A DNA stretch of 64,000 nucleotides from Gammaproteobacteria bacterium (lineage in GTDB: Bacteria; Pseudomonadota; Gammaproteobacteria; Steroidobacterales; Rariloculaceae), in NCBI GenBank assembly GCA_036381015.1, contig DASVDR010000024.1, forward strand, positions 1-64,000. Direction: 5' to 3'. The notes beneath the pieces are model-generated. The model was not told where the DNA came from. It ran no database searches and was given only the letters and a program-made list of their open reading frames with translations. A program made the translations under genes and the position numbers. Position 1 is the stretch's first letter. The number at the start of each line of letters is the position of its first letter. Of this stretch, positions 10,219 to 20,047 are shown piece after piece.

Positions 10219-11673
10219 TCACGACACGGTCAGGATCTGCATGGTGTTCGTCCCGCCCGAGACGCCTTGCAGCTCCCCTCTGGTGAAGATCACGAGGTCC
10301 CCCGGCTGCAGCGCGCCGTTCTGACGCAAGCTGTCGAAGACGCGCTCGGGGATCTTCTCGACCTCGGTCTGAGTGACGTCGAACGAGACCGGATACACGC
10401 CGCGGTAGAGCGTGACGCGGCGACGCGTCGTCTCGTGACGGGTGAACGCGTAGATCGGGATGTCCGAGCGCACGCGCGACATCCACAGCGTCGTCGACCC
10501 CGACTCGGTCAACGCGATGATGGCCTTCACCTTCAAGTGATTGGCCACATACATCACCGCCATCGCGATCGCCTCGTCGACGTGCTCGAAGACGTCCTCG
10601 AGCCGATAGTTCGCGGCGCGCTTGAACGTCTCGTGCTTCTCGGCGCCGATGCAAAGCTCGGCCATCGTGCTCACCGCCTGCACGGGATATCGCCCGATCG
10701 CAGTCTCCGCGGAGAGCATGACCGCGTCCGTGCCGTCCATCACCGCGTTCGCGACATCGGAGACCTCGGCGCGCGTCGGGGCCGCGTGATGAACCATCGA
10801 CTCGAGCATCTGCGTCGCCGTGATCGACACCTTGTTCTGCGCGCGCGCGAGCCGGATCATCCCTTTTTGCAGGCCGGTCATCGATGCATAGCCGACCTCG
10901 ACCGCGAGATCGCCTCTCGCGACCATGATCGCATCGCTCGCGTCGAGGATCGATTTGATGTTCTGCACGGCCTCGGCCCGCTCGATCTTCGCGACGATGT
11001 ACCCGTGGCCGCCGGCGGCGCGCAGCAGCCGCCGCGCCTCCTCGATGTCGTGGGCGTCCCGCGCGAACGACACGGCGATGAAGTCGAGGCCGGTCCTGGC
11101 CGCAGTGTCGATGTCCTCGCGGTCCTTGTCGGTCAGCGCGGGCGCGGAGAGGCCGCCGCCGCGCTTGTTCAAGCCCTTCTTGCTCGCAAGCTCGCCGCCC
11201 TGAACGACCCGGCAATCTATCCGCGTGCCGCTCACCGACTCCGCCTGCAGCACGATCTGCCCGTCGTCGAGCAATAACACGTCGCCCGGCGCGACGTCCT
11301 CGACGAGCTCGGGATACGCGACGCCGACCGCCGTCTCGTCGCCGGCCCGCGGATCGAGCGCGGTGTCGAGCGCGAACTTGCGGCCGGATTCGAGCAGGAC
11401 CGATCCGGCCGCGAACGACTCGATGCGTATCTTCGGTCCCTGCAGATCGCCCATCAGCGCGATGCAGCACCCGGCCCGGGCCGCGACTTCGCGGGCCGCC
11501 TCGATGCGCTCGATCTGCTGGGCGCGCGTTCCGTGAGAAAAATTGATGCGCAGCACGTCTGCGCCGGCATGGATCATCCGCTCGAGGACGGCCGGGTCGT
11601 CGGTCGCGGGACCGAGCGTCGCGACGATCTTCGTGCGGCGCCGCGCGGGGTCCTGGTCGCCTGTCCTGATCAT
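10219..11673 (-). CDS. pyk: Pyruvate kinase
   Basis: This enzyme converts PEP and ADP to pyruvate and ATP, the last step of glycolysis. The 484-aa protein starts with RRTKIVATLGPATDDP; it has GDLQGPKIRIE, the catalytic region IVAKIERAEAVQNIKSIL, MVARGDLAVEVG, and SITATQMLESM binding the phosphate and metals, plus a C-terminal allosteric-type domain. The ATG at 11673 is preferred over an upstream extension because a GGA ribosome binding site precedes it and MIRTGDQDPARRRTKIV fits the family. It lies 17 bp downstream of the glycerate kinase gene, so the product of that kinase would be one enolase step from this enzyme's substrate. Confidence 0.97.
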   Translation of the reverse strand: MIRTGDQDPARRRTKIVATLGPATDDPAVLERMIHAGADVLRINFSHGTRAQQIERIEAAREVAARAGCCIALMGDLQGPKIRIESFAAGSVLLESGRKFALDTALDPRAGDETAVGVAYPELVEDVAPGDVLLLDDGQIVLQAESVSGTRIDCRVVQGGELASKKGLNKRGGGLSAPALTDKDREDIDTAARTGLDFIAVSFARDAHDIEEARRLLRAAGGHGYIVAKIERAEAVQNIKSILDASDAIMVARGDLAVEVGYASMTGLQKGMIRLARAQNKVSITATQMLESMVHHAAPTRAEVSDVANAVMDGTDAVMLSAETAIGRYPVQAVSTMAELCIGAEKHETFKRAANYRLEDVFEHVDEAIAMAVMYVANHLKVKAIIALTESGSTTLWMSRVRSDIPIYAFTRHETTRRRVTLYRGVYPVSFDVTQTEVEKIPERVFDSLRQNGALQPGDLVIFTRGELQGVSGGTNTMQILTVS

Positions 11674-11690
11674 TCGGTTCCTCTGTCTGT

Positions 11691-12971
11691 TTAGGGCCGG
11701 CAGACGATCAGCCTGAAGTCGTTGACGTTCGTGCGCGTCGGCCCCGTCCGCAGCAGCGATTCGCAAGCCTCGAAAAAGCGGTAGCTGTCGTGGCGCGCGA
11801 GGAGCGCCTCGAGCGACAGCCCAAGCGCTCGGCCGCGGTCGAGCAAACCGGGCACGACGATGCCGCCCGCATGATCGCCGTTGCCGTCGATGCCGTCGGT
11901 GTCGGCAGCGAGCGCAAAGATGCCCGGGCAGCCGTCGAGCTCGAGCGCGAGACCGGCGAGATACTCGAGGTTTCGACCGCCGCGGCCTTCATCCTCTCCG
12001 AGCACGACCCGGGTTTCCCCGCCGGACAGAATCGCGACGTTGCCGCCCTGCCTGTGCGCCTCCATCGCGAGCCGCGCGTGCTCTCGGCCGAGCGCCTGGG
12101 CCTCGTCCGCGAGATCGTCGCCGAGACGGTGCACCGCGAAGCCCTGCTCCTCGAGAAAACCCGCGGCCGCGTCGAGCGCCGTGGCGGCCGAAGCGATCAC
12201 GCTCACGGAGTCGCGGGCGAACGCGGGATCCCCGGGCTTCGGCGTCTCGAAGCGGGAATCCTCGAGCACGGGGCGGAGCGCGTCGAGCCGCGGATAGCCG
12301 TAGCGGCGCAGGATCTCGAGCGCCTGGCGCTGCGTCGTGCGGTCGGGAACCGTCGGCCCGGAGGCGATGTCCGCCGGGTCGTCTCCCGGCACGTCGGAGA
12401 TCGCGAACGTCAGGACGCGCGCCGGATGCGCAGCCGCGGCCAGGCGCCCTCCCTTCAATCCCGACAGGTGCTTTCGCACGCAGTTGATCTCGCGGATATC
12501 GGCCCCGGCCCGAATCAGAAAGCCCGCGGCGTCGCGCTTCTGCTCGAACGTGACGGGCCCGAGCGGGGCCGACGCGAGCGACGAGCCGCCGCCCGAGATC
12601 AGGGAGACGAGGGTCTCGCCCGGGCGGATGCCGCGCGCGAGCTCGAGCAGGCGCGCGCCCGCGGCCAGGCTCGCCGCGTCCGGGGACGGATGACCGGCTT
12701 CGACGACGTCGATGCCGCCCGCATCTTCGCCGGGCGCGAGCCCGTGGCCGTAGCGCGTGACGACCATCCCGCGGACGGGAGCGCTCCAGAGGGCGCCGAA
12801 CGCCGCAGCCATCGCGGCCGCGGCCTTGCCGGCGCCGACGACGAGGGCCGGGCCGCGGTCGTCCACGTCGTCCAACGCGGCGGAAAGACGGCCGGCTGGG
12901 GCCGCCGCCCGCAGCGCGCGCTCGAAAGCGCCCACGAGGAGCGCCGTTTCGTCCCCAGGCTCCCTCAACAT
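11691..12971 (-). CDS. Glycerate 2-kinase, MOFRL family
   Basis: This enzyme phosphorylates D-glycerate, giving 2-phosphoglycerate in this family (also called GckA/TtuD). The 426-aa protein shows VVGAGKAAAAMA near the N-terminus, SGGGSSL (phosphate-binding loop, about residue 128), NCVRKHLSGLKGG, FAISDVPGDDP and a C-terminal MOFRL domain with ILSGGET and ALAADTDGIDG. It heads the pair with pyk (17-bp gap), a combination that channels glycerate into pyruvate. Glycerate could come from glyoxylate, serine or tartrate breakdown; no gene for those steps is visible here. The name ttuD or gck is not assigned because the source pathway is unknown. Confidence 0.93.
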   Translation of the reverse strand: MLREPGDETALLVGAFERALRAAAPAGRLSAALDDVDDRGPALVVGAGKAAAAMAAAFGALWSAPVRGMVVTRYGHGLAPGEDAGGIDVVEAGHPSPDAASLAAGARLLELARGIRPGETLVSLISGGGSSLASAPLGPVTFEQKRDAAGFLIRAGADIREINCVRKHLSGLKGGRLAAAAHPARVLTFAISDVPGDDPADIASGPTVPDRTTQRQALEILRRYGYPRLDALRPVLEDSRFETPKPGDPAFARDSVSVIASAATALDAAAGFLEEQGFAVHRLGDDLADEAQALGREHARLAMEAHRQGGNVAILSGGETRVVLGEDEGRGGRNLEYLAGLALELDGCPGIFALAADTDGIDGNGDHAGGIVVPGLLDRGRALGLSLEALLARHDSYRFFEACESLLRTGPTRTNVNDFRLIVCRP

Positions 12972-13039
12972 CTCAAGACCGCCACGCCGATTATACGCAC
13001 CGCTTCCGGCGGCCCGAGCCGCGGACGCGGCTGGTCCGT

Positions 13040-14239
13040 TCAGGCGCCCGGCGCCCGCTGGGTGCGCGCGCGTTCCTCGAGCACGGCGACGGCGGGAAGG
13101 CGTTTGCCTTCGAGGAACTCGAGAAATGCCCCCCCTCCTGTCGAGATGTACGAGATCCGGTCACCGACGCCGAACTGCTCGATCGCCGCGAGAGTGTCGC
13201 CTCCGCCGGCGATCGAGAACGCGCCGCTCGCGGCCACCGCTTCGGCGATCGCCCGCGTGCCCGCCGCAAACTCCGAATGCTCGAACACGCCGAGCGGCCC
13301 GTTCCAGACGATCGTTCCCGCGGACGTGAGCCGCCGCGCGTAGGCTTCCGCCGTCTCGGGACCGATGTCGAGAATCATGTCGTCGGGGCCGACGCCGGAG
13401 AGGCCGGTGACGCGGCCCCGGGCGTTCGGCTCGAGGCTCTTGGCGACAACGACGTCGGTCGGCAGCGGCACGGACGCGCCCCCGAACTCCCCGTCGAGCA
13501 GCTGCTTCGCGAACCCCACCATGTCGCGCTCGACGAGCGACCGGCCGATCTCGACGCCCGTCGCCGCGATCACCGTGTTCGCGATGCCGCCGCCGAGGAT
13601 CAGCTCGTCGACACGCGAGGCAAGCGCGCGCAAGACCTCGATCTTCGTCGACACCTTCGCGCCGCCGATGATCGCCACGACCGGACGCCGCGGGTTCTCG
13701 AGCGCGGCGCCGAGCGCCTCGAGCTCGGCGACGAGCAACGGCCCCGCGCAGGCGGTCGGCGCAAAGCGCGCGACGCCGGTCGTGCTCGCCTGCGCGCGGT
13801 GGGCCGTGCCGAACGCGTCCATGACGAACACGTCGCAGAGCGCCGCCATCCGCTTCGCGAGCGCCGGATCGTCGGCCTTCTCGCCCACCTCGAAGCGGAC
13901 GTTCTCGGCAAGCACGAGATCGCCGGGGGCGACGTCGACGCCGTCGAGCCAGTTGCGGACGAGCGGCACCTTCCTGCCGAGCAGCTCCGAAAGCTTGGCC
14001 GCGACCGGCTCGAGCGACGCCTCCGGATCGGCCTTCCCTTCCTTCGGGCGGCCGAGATGCGACATGACGATGACGGCGGCGCGACGCTCGAGCGCCATCT
14101 GCAGCGTCGGCAGCGCGGCGCGGATGCGGGCGTCGCTCGTGACCTTCCCGTCCTTGACGGGCACGTTCAGATCCTCGCGGATCAGCACGCGCTTGCCGCC
14201 CAGGTCCAAGTCGCTCATCCGCAAGACCTCGACGGCCAT
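13040..14239 (-). CDS. pgk: Phosphoglycerate kinase
   Basis: Pgk interconverts 1,3-bisphosphoglycerate and 3-phosphoglycerate with ATP production. The 399-aa product has the signature [18 protein letters not shown], substrate-binding [11 protein letters not shown], hinge and nucleotide loops [24 protein letters not shown] and the C-terminal [16 protein letters not shown]. The ATG at 14239 gives seven extra residues over another ATG at 14218 ([11 protein letters not shown]); either is possible. It lies 30 bp downstream of gap, forming a gap-pgk pair that covers the two central reactions of lower glycolysis. Confidence 0.98.
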   Translation of the reverse strand: MAVEVLRMSDLDLGGKRVLIREDLNVPVKDGKVTSDARIRAALPTLQMALERRAAVIVMSHLGRPKEGKADPEASLEPVAAKLSELLGRKVPLVRNWLDGVDVAPGDLVLAENVRFEVGEKADDPALAKRMAALCDVFVMDAFGTAHRAQASTTGVARFAPTACAGPLLVAELEALGAALENPRRPVVAIIGGAKVSTKIEVLRALASRVDELILGGGIANTVIAATGVEIGRSLVERDMVGFAKQLLDGEFGGASVPLPTDVVVAKSLEPNARGRVTGLSGVGPDDMILDIGPETAEAYARRLTSAGTIVWNGPLGVFEHSEFAAGTRAIAEAVAASGAFSIAGGGDTLAAIEQFGVGDRISYISTGGGAFLEFLEGKRLPAVAVLEERARTQRAPGA

Positions 14240-14269
14240 CGGTCCTTCCTTATAGCCTGCCTTACAGCC

Positions 14270-15280
14270 TTACAGCCTGCCTACCAGCAGCGCGACATCG
14301 AGCATCCGATTGGAGAAGCCCCATTCGTTGTCGTACCACGCGCAGGCCTTGACGAGATTGCCGCCCGTGACCTTCGTGAGCGTCGCGTCGTAAATCGACG
14401 AGGCCGGGTTGTGATTGAAATCGATCGAGACGAGCGGGCCGTCGCTGTATGCGAGCACGCCCTTCAGCGCGCCCTCGCTCGCCGCCCGCATCGCCGCATC
14501 GATCTCCTCTGCGGACGTCGTGCGGCTCGCGACGAAGGTCAGGTCGACCAGCGACACGTTGATCGTCGGCACGCGGACCGCGAAGCCGTCGAGACGGCCG
14601 TCGAGCTCGGGCAGCACGAGGCCGATCGCGGCCGCCGCCCCGGTCTTCGTGGGTATCATCGATTGCGTCGCGGAGCGGGCGCGCCGCAGATCCTTGTGGT
14701 ACACGTCGGTGAGGACCTGATCGTTCGTGTACGCGTGCACGGTCGTCATCAGGCCGTGCTCGATGCCGACGGTCTCGTGCAGCACCTTCGCGAGCGGCGC
14801 GAGGCAGTTCGTCGTGCACGAGGCGTTCGAGATCACGCGGTCGCCGGGCTCGAGCGAGTCGTGGTTCACCCCGTAGACGATAGTCGCGTCCACGTCCTTG
14901 CCGGCCGGCGCCGAAATCACCACTCGTTTCGCGCCCGCCTCGAGATGCGGCGACGCCTTCTCCCTCGACGCGAACAAGCCCGTGCACTCGAGGACGACGT
15001 CGACGCCGAGGCTCTTCCACGGAAGCTTCGACGGATCGCGCTCGCGGCAGACGCGAATGCGGTCGCCGTCGACGACCAGATCCTCGCCCTCGACGGCGAC
15101 CGGAAACGGGAACGGGCCGTGAGCCGAGTCGTACCGCGTGAGATGAGCGTTCGTGGCCGCGTCGCCGAGATCGTTGACGGCGACGACCGAGAGCTCGTTG
15201 CGGCGCCCGCTCTCGTAGAGCGCGCGCAGGGTCATCCGGCCAATCCGGCCGTAACCATTGATCGCTACGTTGACGGGCAT
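14270..15280 (-). CDS. gap: Glyceraldehyde-3-phosphate dehydrogenase, type I
   Basis: This NAD-type GAPDH oxidises and phosphorylates glyceraldehyde-3-phosphate. The 336-aa protein starts with the Rossmann motif INGYGRIGR, has the catalytic Cys155 in [12 protein letters not shown], its partner His in [10 protein letters not shown], and the C-terminal [12 protein letters not shown]. An Asp37 after VAVN favours NAD over NADP. pgk follows after 30 bp and tkt lies upstream on the same strand, separated by a short GC hairpin. Carbon flow through tkt, gap, pgk and pyk is thus encoded in one minus-strand block, although gaps and hairpins suggest several transcripts. Confidence 0.98.
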   Translation of the reverse strand: MPVNVAINGYGRIGRMTLRALYESGRRNELSVVAVNDLGDAATNAHLTRYDSAHGPFPFPVAVEGEDLVVDGDRIRVCRERDPSKLPWKSLGVDVVLECTGLFASREKASPHLEAGAKRVVISAPAGKDVDATIVYGVNHDSLEPGDRVISNASCTTNCLAPLAKVLHETVGIEHGLMTTVHAYTNDQVLTDVYHKDLRRARSATQSMIPTKTGAAAAIGLVLPELDGRLDGFAVRVPTINVSLVDLTFVASRTTSAEEIDAAMRAASEGALKGVLAYSDGPLVSIDFNHNPASSIYDATLTKVTGGNLVKACAWYDNEWGFSNRMLDVALLVGRL

Positions 15281-15304
15281 GTCTGCCTTTCCTCCTGAAA
15301 AGAA

Positions 15305-15323
15305 AAAGGGGTCAGGCCCCTTT
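15305..15323. terminator. Short GGGG...CCCC hairpin with T-run between tkt and gap
   Basis: AAAGGGG (15305-15311) and CCCCTTT (15317-15323) form a perfect 7-bp stem with a 5-nt loop TCAGG, flanked by A-rich sequence. It lies 59 bp downstream of the tkt stop and 24 bp upstream of the gap ATG, both on the minus strand, so it may end the tkt transcript. It resembles the GGTGTCAGACACC hairpins at 8916 and 53454 and may be the same kind of dispersed element. Confidence 0.5.
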
Positions 15324-15382
15324 CTCGAGTATATCCGTATCGCCTCGGGAGAGCCGCGCCGAAAGGGGATCGCGCCCTTTCG

Positions 15383-17434
15383 CTAAACGAAACGCCGCGC
15401 GACGGCCACGATCCGCTCGATCGTCAATCCGTAATGCTCGAACAGCTCCTTGCCCGGGCCCGATGCGCCGAAGCGGTCGACGCCGACGACGTCGCCGTGA
15501 CCCGCGACGTATCGCCACCAGCTCTGAGTCGCGCCGGCTTCGATCACGACGCGGGCAGCCGACGGCGGCAGCACGTGGGACCGGTACTCCTCGGGCTGCC
15601 GGTCGAACGCCTCGGCGCACGGCATCGACACGACCCGCGCGGAGACGCCCGAAGCGCGCAGCTCGTCCGCTGCCGCGACGGCGAGCGCGACCTCGGAGCC
15701 CGTGGCGATCAGCACGATGCGAGGCTCGTCGGCGCCGCTCGAGAGAATGTAGCCGCCGCGGCGGATCAGCTCGATCTGATCCTCGGTGCGCGCAAGATGG
15801 GGCACGGTCTGACGAGTCAGCACGAGGCAAGTGGGGCCGTTCCGGCGCTCGATCGCGTCGCGCCACGCCGCAGCGGTCTCGACCGCGTCGCAGGGCCGCC
15901 ACACGGTCATGTTCGGCATCGCCCGCAGGCTCGCGAGGTGCTCGATCGGCTGATGCGTCGGACCGTCCTCGCCGAGGCCGATCGAATCATGCGTGAGCAC
16001 GAAGATGCTGCGAATTCCCATCAGCGCGGCGAGCCGGAGCGCGTTACGCGCATAGTCGGAGAAGACGAGGAACGTCCCTCCGTAGGGGATGAACCCGCCG
16101 TGCAGCGCGACCCCGTTCATGATCGCGGCCATCCCGAATTCGCGAACGCCGTAGTGCAGATAATCGCCGCCCTCGTTCGATGGACCGATCCGCTTCGAGC
16201 CCGAATGTAGGGTGTTGTTCGAGCCCGTTAAATCGGCGGAGCCACCGAGCAGCTCCGGCAGATGCGGCGCAAAGCCCTCGAGCGCGCGCTGCGAGGCCAC
16301 GCGCGTCGCGGCCGCCTTGCCCTCGGCCGCGATCTCCCGCGTGACGTTCGCGGCGATCTCGTCCCACGCCGCGGGCAGCTCCCCGCTCATCCGGCGCTCG
16401 AGCTCGGCGGCGAGATCGGGATATTCGGCGCGGTAGCGCTCGAAGCGGGCCTGCCACTCGGCTTCGGCGCGCCGTCCCCGGGCTGCCGCGTTCCATGCGG
16501 AGCGGATGTCGTCCGGGACGACGAACGGCGGGTGCTCCCAGCCGAGATTCCGCCGCGTGGCCGCGGCCTCGTCGGGCCCGAGCGGCGCGCCGTGCGTCGC
16601 GGCGGTGCCCTGCTTCGTCGGCGCGCCCCAGCCGATCGTCGTCTTGCAGCAGATCAGCGACGGCCGGTCGCGCTCCGCTCGGGCCGCGTCGATTGCCGCC
16701 CGGATCGAGGCCGGATCGTGACCGTCGACGGCGTCGACGACGTGCCACCCGTACGCGCGGAAGCGCGCGGGCGTGTCGTCGGTGAACCAACCCGCCGTGG
16801 GACCGTCGATCGAGACTCCGTTATCGTCCCAGAGCGCGATGAGCTTCCCGAGCCGAAGCGTGCCGGCGAGCGAGCACGCCTCGTGCGACACGCCTTCCAT
16901 CAGACAGCCGTCGCCGAGGAACACCCACGTGTAGTGGTCCACGATCTCGTGGCCGGGGCGGTTGAACTCGGCCGCGAGCAGCTTCTCCGCGATCGCCATG
17001 CCGACTGCGTTCGCGAGCCCCTGCCCGAGCGGCCCGGTCGTGGTCTCGATGCCGATCGCGAGATCGCGCTCCGGATGGCCGGCCGTGCGCGAGCCGAGCT
17101 GCCGGAAGGCTTCGATCTCGTCGATCCCGAGCGGGTACCCCGTGAGGTAGGCGACGGCGTAGAGCAGCATCGAGCCGTGCCCGTTCGACAGCACGAAACG
17201 GTCGCGATCGGGCCACTCCCCGTTCGCCGGATTGAACTTAAGGTAGTCGTTCCACAGCACCTCGGCGATGTCCGCCATGCCCATCGGCATGCCGGGGTGG
17301 CCGGACTTCGCGCGCTCGACGGCGTCCACGGCGAGCATGCGCACGGCGTTCGCGAGGCGTCGGCGGGACGCGTCCGAACGACCGCCGGACGCCGCAGCCG
17401 GATCCGCCGGTCGGTTCTCTCCGGTCGATGCCAT
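15383..17434 (-). CDS. tkt: Transketolase
   Basis: This thiamine-diphosphate enzyme moves two-carbon units between ketose and aldose phosphates in the pentose-phosphate or Calvin pathway. The product (683 aa from ATG 17434) has the N-terminal substrate loop [19 protein letters not shown], the ThDP motif [18 protein letters not shown] with DDNGVSIDG, middle Pyr domain ([34 protein letters not shown]) and C-terminal domain. A TTG at 17458 would add eight residues; the ATG is chosen by codon preference only, since neither has a clear ribosome binding site. No RuBisCO or phosphoribulokinase gene is in the window, so a plain pentose-phosphate role is the simplest reading. Confidence 0.97.
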   Translation of the reverse strand: MASTGENRPADPAAASGGRSDASRRRLANAVRMLAVDAVERAKSGHPGMPMGMADIAEVLWNDYLKFNPANGEWPDRDRFVLSNGHGSMLLYAVAYLTGYPLGIDEIEAFRQLGSRTAGHPERDLAIGIETTTGPLGQGLANAVGMAIAEKLLAAEFNRPGHEIVDHYTWVFLGDGCLMEGVSHEACSLAGTLRLGKLIALWDDNGVSIDGPTAGWFTDDTPARFRAYGWHVVDAVDGHDPASIRAAIDAARAERDRPSLICCKTTIGWGAPTKQGTAATHGAPLGPDEAAATRRNLGWEHPPFVVPDDIRSAWNAAARGRRAEAEWQARFERYRAEYPDLAAELERRMSGELPAAWDEIAANVTREIAAEGKAAATRVASQRALEGFAPHLPELLGGSADLTGSNNTLHSGSKRIGPSNEGGDYLHYGVREFGMAAIMNGVALHGGFIPYGGTFLVFSDYARNALRLAALMGIRSIFVLTHDSIGLGEDGPTHQPIEHLASLRAMPNMTVWRPCDAVETAAAWRDAIERRNGPTCLVLTRQTVPHLARTEDQIELIRRGGYILSSGADEPRIVLIATGSEVALAVAAADELRASGVSARVVSMPCAEAFDRQPEEYRSHVLPPSAARVVIEAGATQSWWRYVAGHGDVVGVDRFGASGPGKELFEHYGLTIERIVAVARRFV

Positions 17435-17599
17435 CTGGTGGTCGTCGCTCGTCGGCAATACGGGAGGGGGAGAAAGCCCGCGATTGTCGCTTAACGGCTA
17501 CGGATCACGCAACTTGGCGCCGTCTCGTGACGAATCGCCAGAAACGCCGGCGGCAGATTGAGTATCATCGTTCGCCCGGTCCCGCCTTTCGGTCGCCGA

Positions 17600-18376
17600 A
17601 TGAGTCACAGACCGCCGCTGGTCCTGCTGCACCTCACGGACACGCACCTCCACGCTGCGGCGGACAGCCGAATGCGCGGCGTGCCGACCTATGAGACCTT
17701 CGTCGCCGTGATCGAGCACGCGCGCCGATCGAGCCGCTGGCCGCCGGCCGCGATCCTCGTCACCGGCGACGTCGTGCAGGACGAGAGCCGCGCCGGCTAC
17801 GACCGCTTTCGCTCGACCCTCGAGCCGCTGGGGCTGCCCGTTCTTTGCATCCCCGGCAATCACGACGACCCGGCGCTGATGGCGGACCGGTTGTGCCGCC
17901 CGCCGTTTCAGGTCGGCGGAGAGGCGCGCTTCGATGGCTGGTCGCTGATTCTCCTCTCCACGTTCCTGACCGGCGAGGACGCCGGCGGCCTCGGGAAGGC
18001 GCGGCTCGATGCGCTCGCGGCCGCGTTGAAGGCACACGCGCGCCAGCACGTGCTGATCTGCATGCATCATCATCCGTTGCCGGTGGGCAGCACTTGGCTC
18101 GACGGCGTCGCGCTCCGCGACGCGGCGGCATTCCTCGCGGTCGTCGACGCGCACCCGCAGGTTCGCGGCGTCGTCTGCGGCCACGTGCACCAGGCCACCG
18201 ATCGCGAGCGCCGCGGCGTTCGCTACATCAGCACGCCGTCGACGTGCTCGCAGTTCCTTCCGGACAGCGACTTCTTCGCACTCGATCATCGTCCACCGGG
18301 GCTGCGCTGGCTCGAGCTCCGCGACGACGGCGCGATCGATACCGAGGTCGAATGGATCGCCGTTCCCGCGGCCTGA
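17600..18376 (+). CDS. cpdA: CpdA-type 3',5'-cyclic-nucleotide phosphodiesterase / metallophosphoesterase
   Basis: This class III phosphodiesterase is likely to hydrolyse cAMP and so limit Crp signalling. The ordered calcineurin-type metal motifs are all present: LTDTHLH, VTGDVVQDE, PGNHDDP, MHHHPLPVGS and GHVHQATD, the set typical of CpdA. The length (258 aa from ATG 17600) agrees with the family; a TTG at 17558 could add 14 residues. The next gene starts inside its 3' end, so the two are probably co-transcribed. Substrate identity is inferred from family, since related enzymes act on other phosphodiesters. Confidence 0.88.
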   Translation: MSHRPPLVLLHLTDTHLHAAADSRMRGVPTYETFVAVIEHARRSSRWPPAAILVTGDVVQDESRAGYDRFRSTLEPLGLPVLCIPGNHDDPALMADRLCRPPFQVGGEARFDGWSLILLSTFLTGEDAGGLGKARLDALAAALKAHARQHVLICMHHHPLPVGSTWLDGVALRDAAAFLAVVDAHPQVRGVVCGHVHQATDRERRGVRYISTPSTCSQFLPDSDFFALDHRPPGLRWLELRDDGAIDTEVEWIAVPAA

Positions 18377-19233
18377 CTCTAGGGCTCGCGCTGCTTGCCG
18401 CGCTGGCCGCTCCGTCGGCCTTGGCAGCCCCGCCGGCCTGGGTGGTGCGCGGCCCGGCCGGGCAAGAGCTGTGGCTCCTCGGCTCCGTCCACTATCTGAC
18501 GGACGAGGACTATCCGCTGCCGCCTCTCGTCGACGACCTCTACTCGCGGGCGCACGCGCTCGTGATGGAGATCGATCTCGACGACCTCGACCCCGGTGCG
18601 GCGCAGGCGGCGTTCGCCGCGGCAGCGCTGCTGCCCGACGGCGTCTCGCTCGAGCAGCGGGTCACGCCGGACGTCTATGCGCGAACGCAGGCAGCGGCCC
18701 GCGAGCTCGGGCTCGCGCTCGGCCCGTTCAGGCGCTACGAGCCGTGGCTCGTCGCGCTGACGCTGCTGCAGCGGCAGATGGCGGAGCACGGCTACCGTCC
18801 GGAGGCCGGCATCGAGCGCTACCTCCTCGAACGCGCGGCACGCGACGGCAAGGACGTGCTCGGGCTCGAGCAGGTGGAGGCGCAGGTCCAAGTCTTCGAC
18901 CGGCTGTCCCCGCGCGATCAGCAAGCGGTGCTCGAGCAAACGCTCGAAGAGCTCGACGACGCGGACGCGAGCCTTCGGGAGCTGGCGACCGCATGGCGGG
19001 ACGGCCGCCTCGAGACCCTCGCCGCCGGGCTATCGGAAGAGTTCGATGCGTTCCCGACCCTGTACGATGCGCTCGTCGTCGAGCGCAACGAAGCCTGGAT
19101 CGACGACATCGAGCGGCTTCTCGACGCGGGCGGCGGTCATCTGATCGTCGTCGGCGCACTGCACCTCGTGGGCGAGCACAACGTACCGGAGCTGCTTCGT
19201 GCGCGCGGGCTCGGCGTCGAGCCCGTGCACTGA
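18352..19233 (+). CDS. TraB/GumN family protein (exported)
   Basis: This 293-aa member of the TraB/PrgY/GumN (TIKI-like) superfamily is a putative metal-dependent peptidase group whose bacterial members are mostly uncharacterised. The N-terminus is a signal peptide (RGLTLGLALLAALAAPSALA), then the conserved LLGSVHYL motif, repeated Glu/Asp-rich helices (MEIDLDDLDPG, LGLEQVEAQVQVFDRLSP), a central RNEAWIDDIERLL and the C-terminal VVGALHLVGEHNVPELL. The ATG at 18352 lies 25 bp inside cpdA, in another frame; it gives an intact signal sequence. The gene ends 7 bp before convergent rubredoxin. Function is unknown. Confidence 0.82.
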   Translation: MDRRSRGLTLGLALLAALAAPSALAAPPAWVVRGPAGQELWLLGSVHYLTDEDYPLPPLVDDLYSRAHALVMEIDLDDLDPGAAQAAFAAAALLPDGVSLEQRVTPDVYARTQAAARELGLALGPFRRYEPWLVALTLLQRQMAEHGYRPEAGIERYLLERAARDGKDVLGLEQVEAQVQVFDRLSPRDQQAVLEQTLEELDDADASLRELATAWRDGRLETLAAGLSEEFDAFPTLYDALVVERNEAWIDDIERLLDAGGGHLIVVGALHLVGEHNVPELLRARGLGVEPVH

Positions 19234-19240
19234 CCCGATA

Positions 19241-19429
19241 CTAGATTTCGATCATGTCGAAATCTTCCTTCCCGGAGCCGCAATCCGGGCACCGCCAGGA
19301 CAGAGGCACGTCGTCCCAGCGCGTACCCGGCGCGATGCCTTCTTCGGGAAGGCCCTCGGCCTCGTCGTAGACGAAGCCGCAGATGAGGCACATGTACCGC
19401 TTCAATGTCGTCGTTTCTACCGCGTCCAT
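19241..19429 (-). CDS. Rubredoxin
   Basis: This 62-aa one-iron electron carrier has the four iron-ligating cysteines in the two knuckles [14 protein letters not shown] (CxxCG) and [13 protein letters not shown] (CPxCG), with the aromatic core residues Y, W and F in place and the typical GI-PGT-WDDVP loop. Rubredoxins pass electrons to alkane hydroxylases, oxygen- or superoxide-reducing enzymes, or other partners; no partner gene is adjacent, so the role is open. The gene is compact, 31 bp downstream of the LON-domain gene, and probably its last cistron. Confidence 0.95.
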   Translation of the reverse strand: MDAVETTTLKRYMCLICGFVYDEAEGLPEEGIAPGTRWDDVPLSWRCPDCGSGKEDFDMIEI

Positions 19430-19460
19430 TCCGACCGACCGTGGTCACTTCTAGTGAGTT

Positions 19461-20030
19461 TCAGTTGAACGTCCCGCTCAGCTTCTCGAGCCGGGCGAGC
19501 GGATCTTCCATCTCGAGGCAGGCTTGCCGGTCCTCGAGCGACAGCGGCAAGACCTCGGCCAACCGATAGCCGACCCAGGTCGCGTCCTCGTAGTCCTCGT
19601 TCAGGTGCCGGTAGCTGCCGCCGATCCGCGGCAGCACCTGCTTCAACAGCTTCGCGAGATACAGATACTCGATCGGCAACGCGTGCCGCGGCTCCGCTTC
19701 GAGCACGCTGACCGTGCCGACGTAAAGCCTGTCGTCGCGCAGCGACGTGTGCTTCAGCGCGAAGCGCTCGCGTCCGGCGACCGTGACGCCGAGCAAGCCG
19801 TCGGACTCTTGATGCCAGTCGACGATCTCCGCGAGCGTGCCGACATCCGCGGTGCGCGCGGGACCCACCTCCGATCCTTCGACGATCAGCAGCACGCCGA
19901 AGTTCTGCCGATGCTTCATGCACCGCCCGATCATGTCGAGGTAGCGCGGCTCGAAGATCCGGAGCGGCAGCACACCGCCCGGAAACAGCACGGTCTTCAG
20001 CGGGAACAGAGGAATCTCATCCGGCGTCAT
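19461..20030 (-). CDS. LON peptidase substrate-binding (N-terminal) domain protein
   Basis: This 189-aa stand-alone LON N-terminal domain lacks the AAA+ and protease parts of Lon. The diagnostic start EIPLFPLKTVLFPGGVLPL and IFEPRYLDMIGRCMK are clear, with FGVLLIVEGSEVG and ADVGTLAEI following. Such proteins are common in proteobacteria and are thought to bind unfolded protein segments or act as ligase adaptors, but the role is not established. The ATG at 20030 is chosen because upstream residues in the same frame are Arg/Ala-rich and overlap mpl. It lies 17 bp downstream of mpl on the same strand. Confidence 0.9.
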   Translation of the reverse strand: MTPDEIPLFPLKTVLFPGGVLPLRIFEPRYLDMIGRCMKHRQNFGVLLIVEGSEVGPARTADVGTLAEIVDWHQESDGLLGVTVAGRERFALKHTSLRDDRLYVGTVSVLEAEPRHALPIEYLYLAKLLKQVLPRIGGSYRHLNEDYEDATWVGYRLAEVLPLSLEDRQACLEMEDPLARLEKLSGTFN

Positions 20031-20047
20031 CGCAGGTGGTGCGCGCG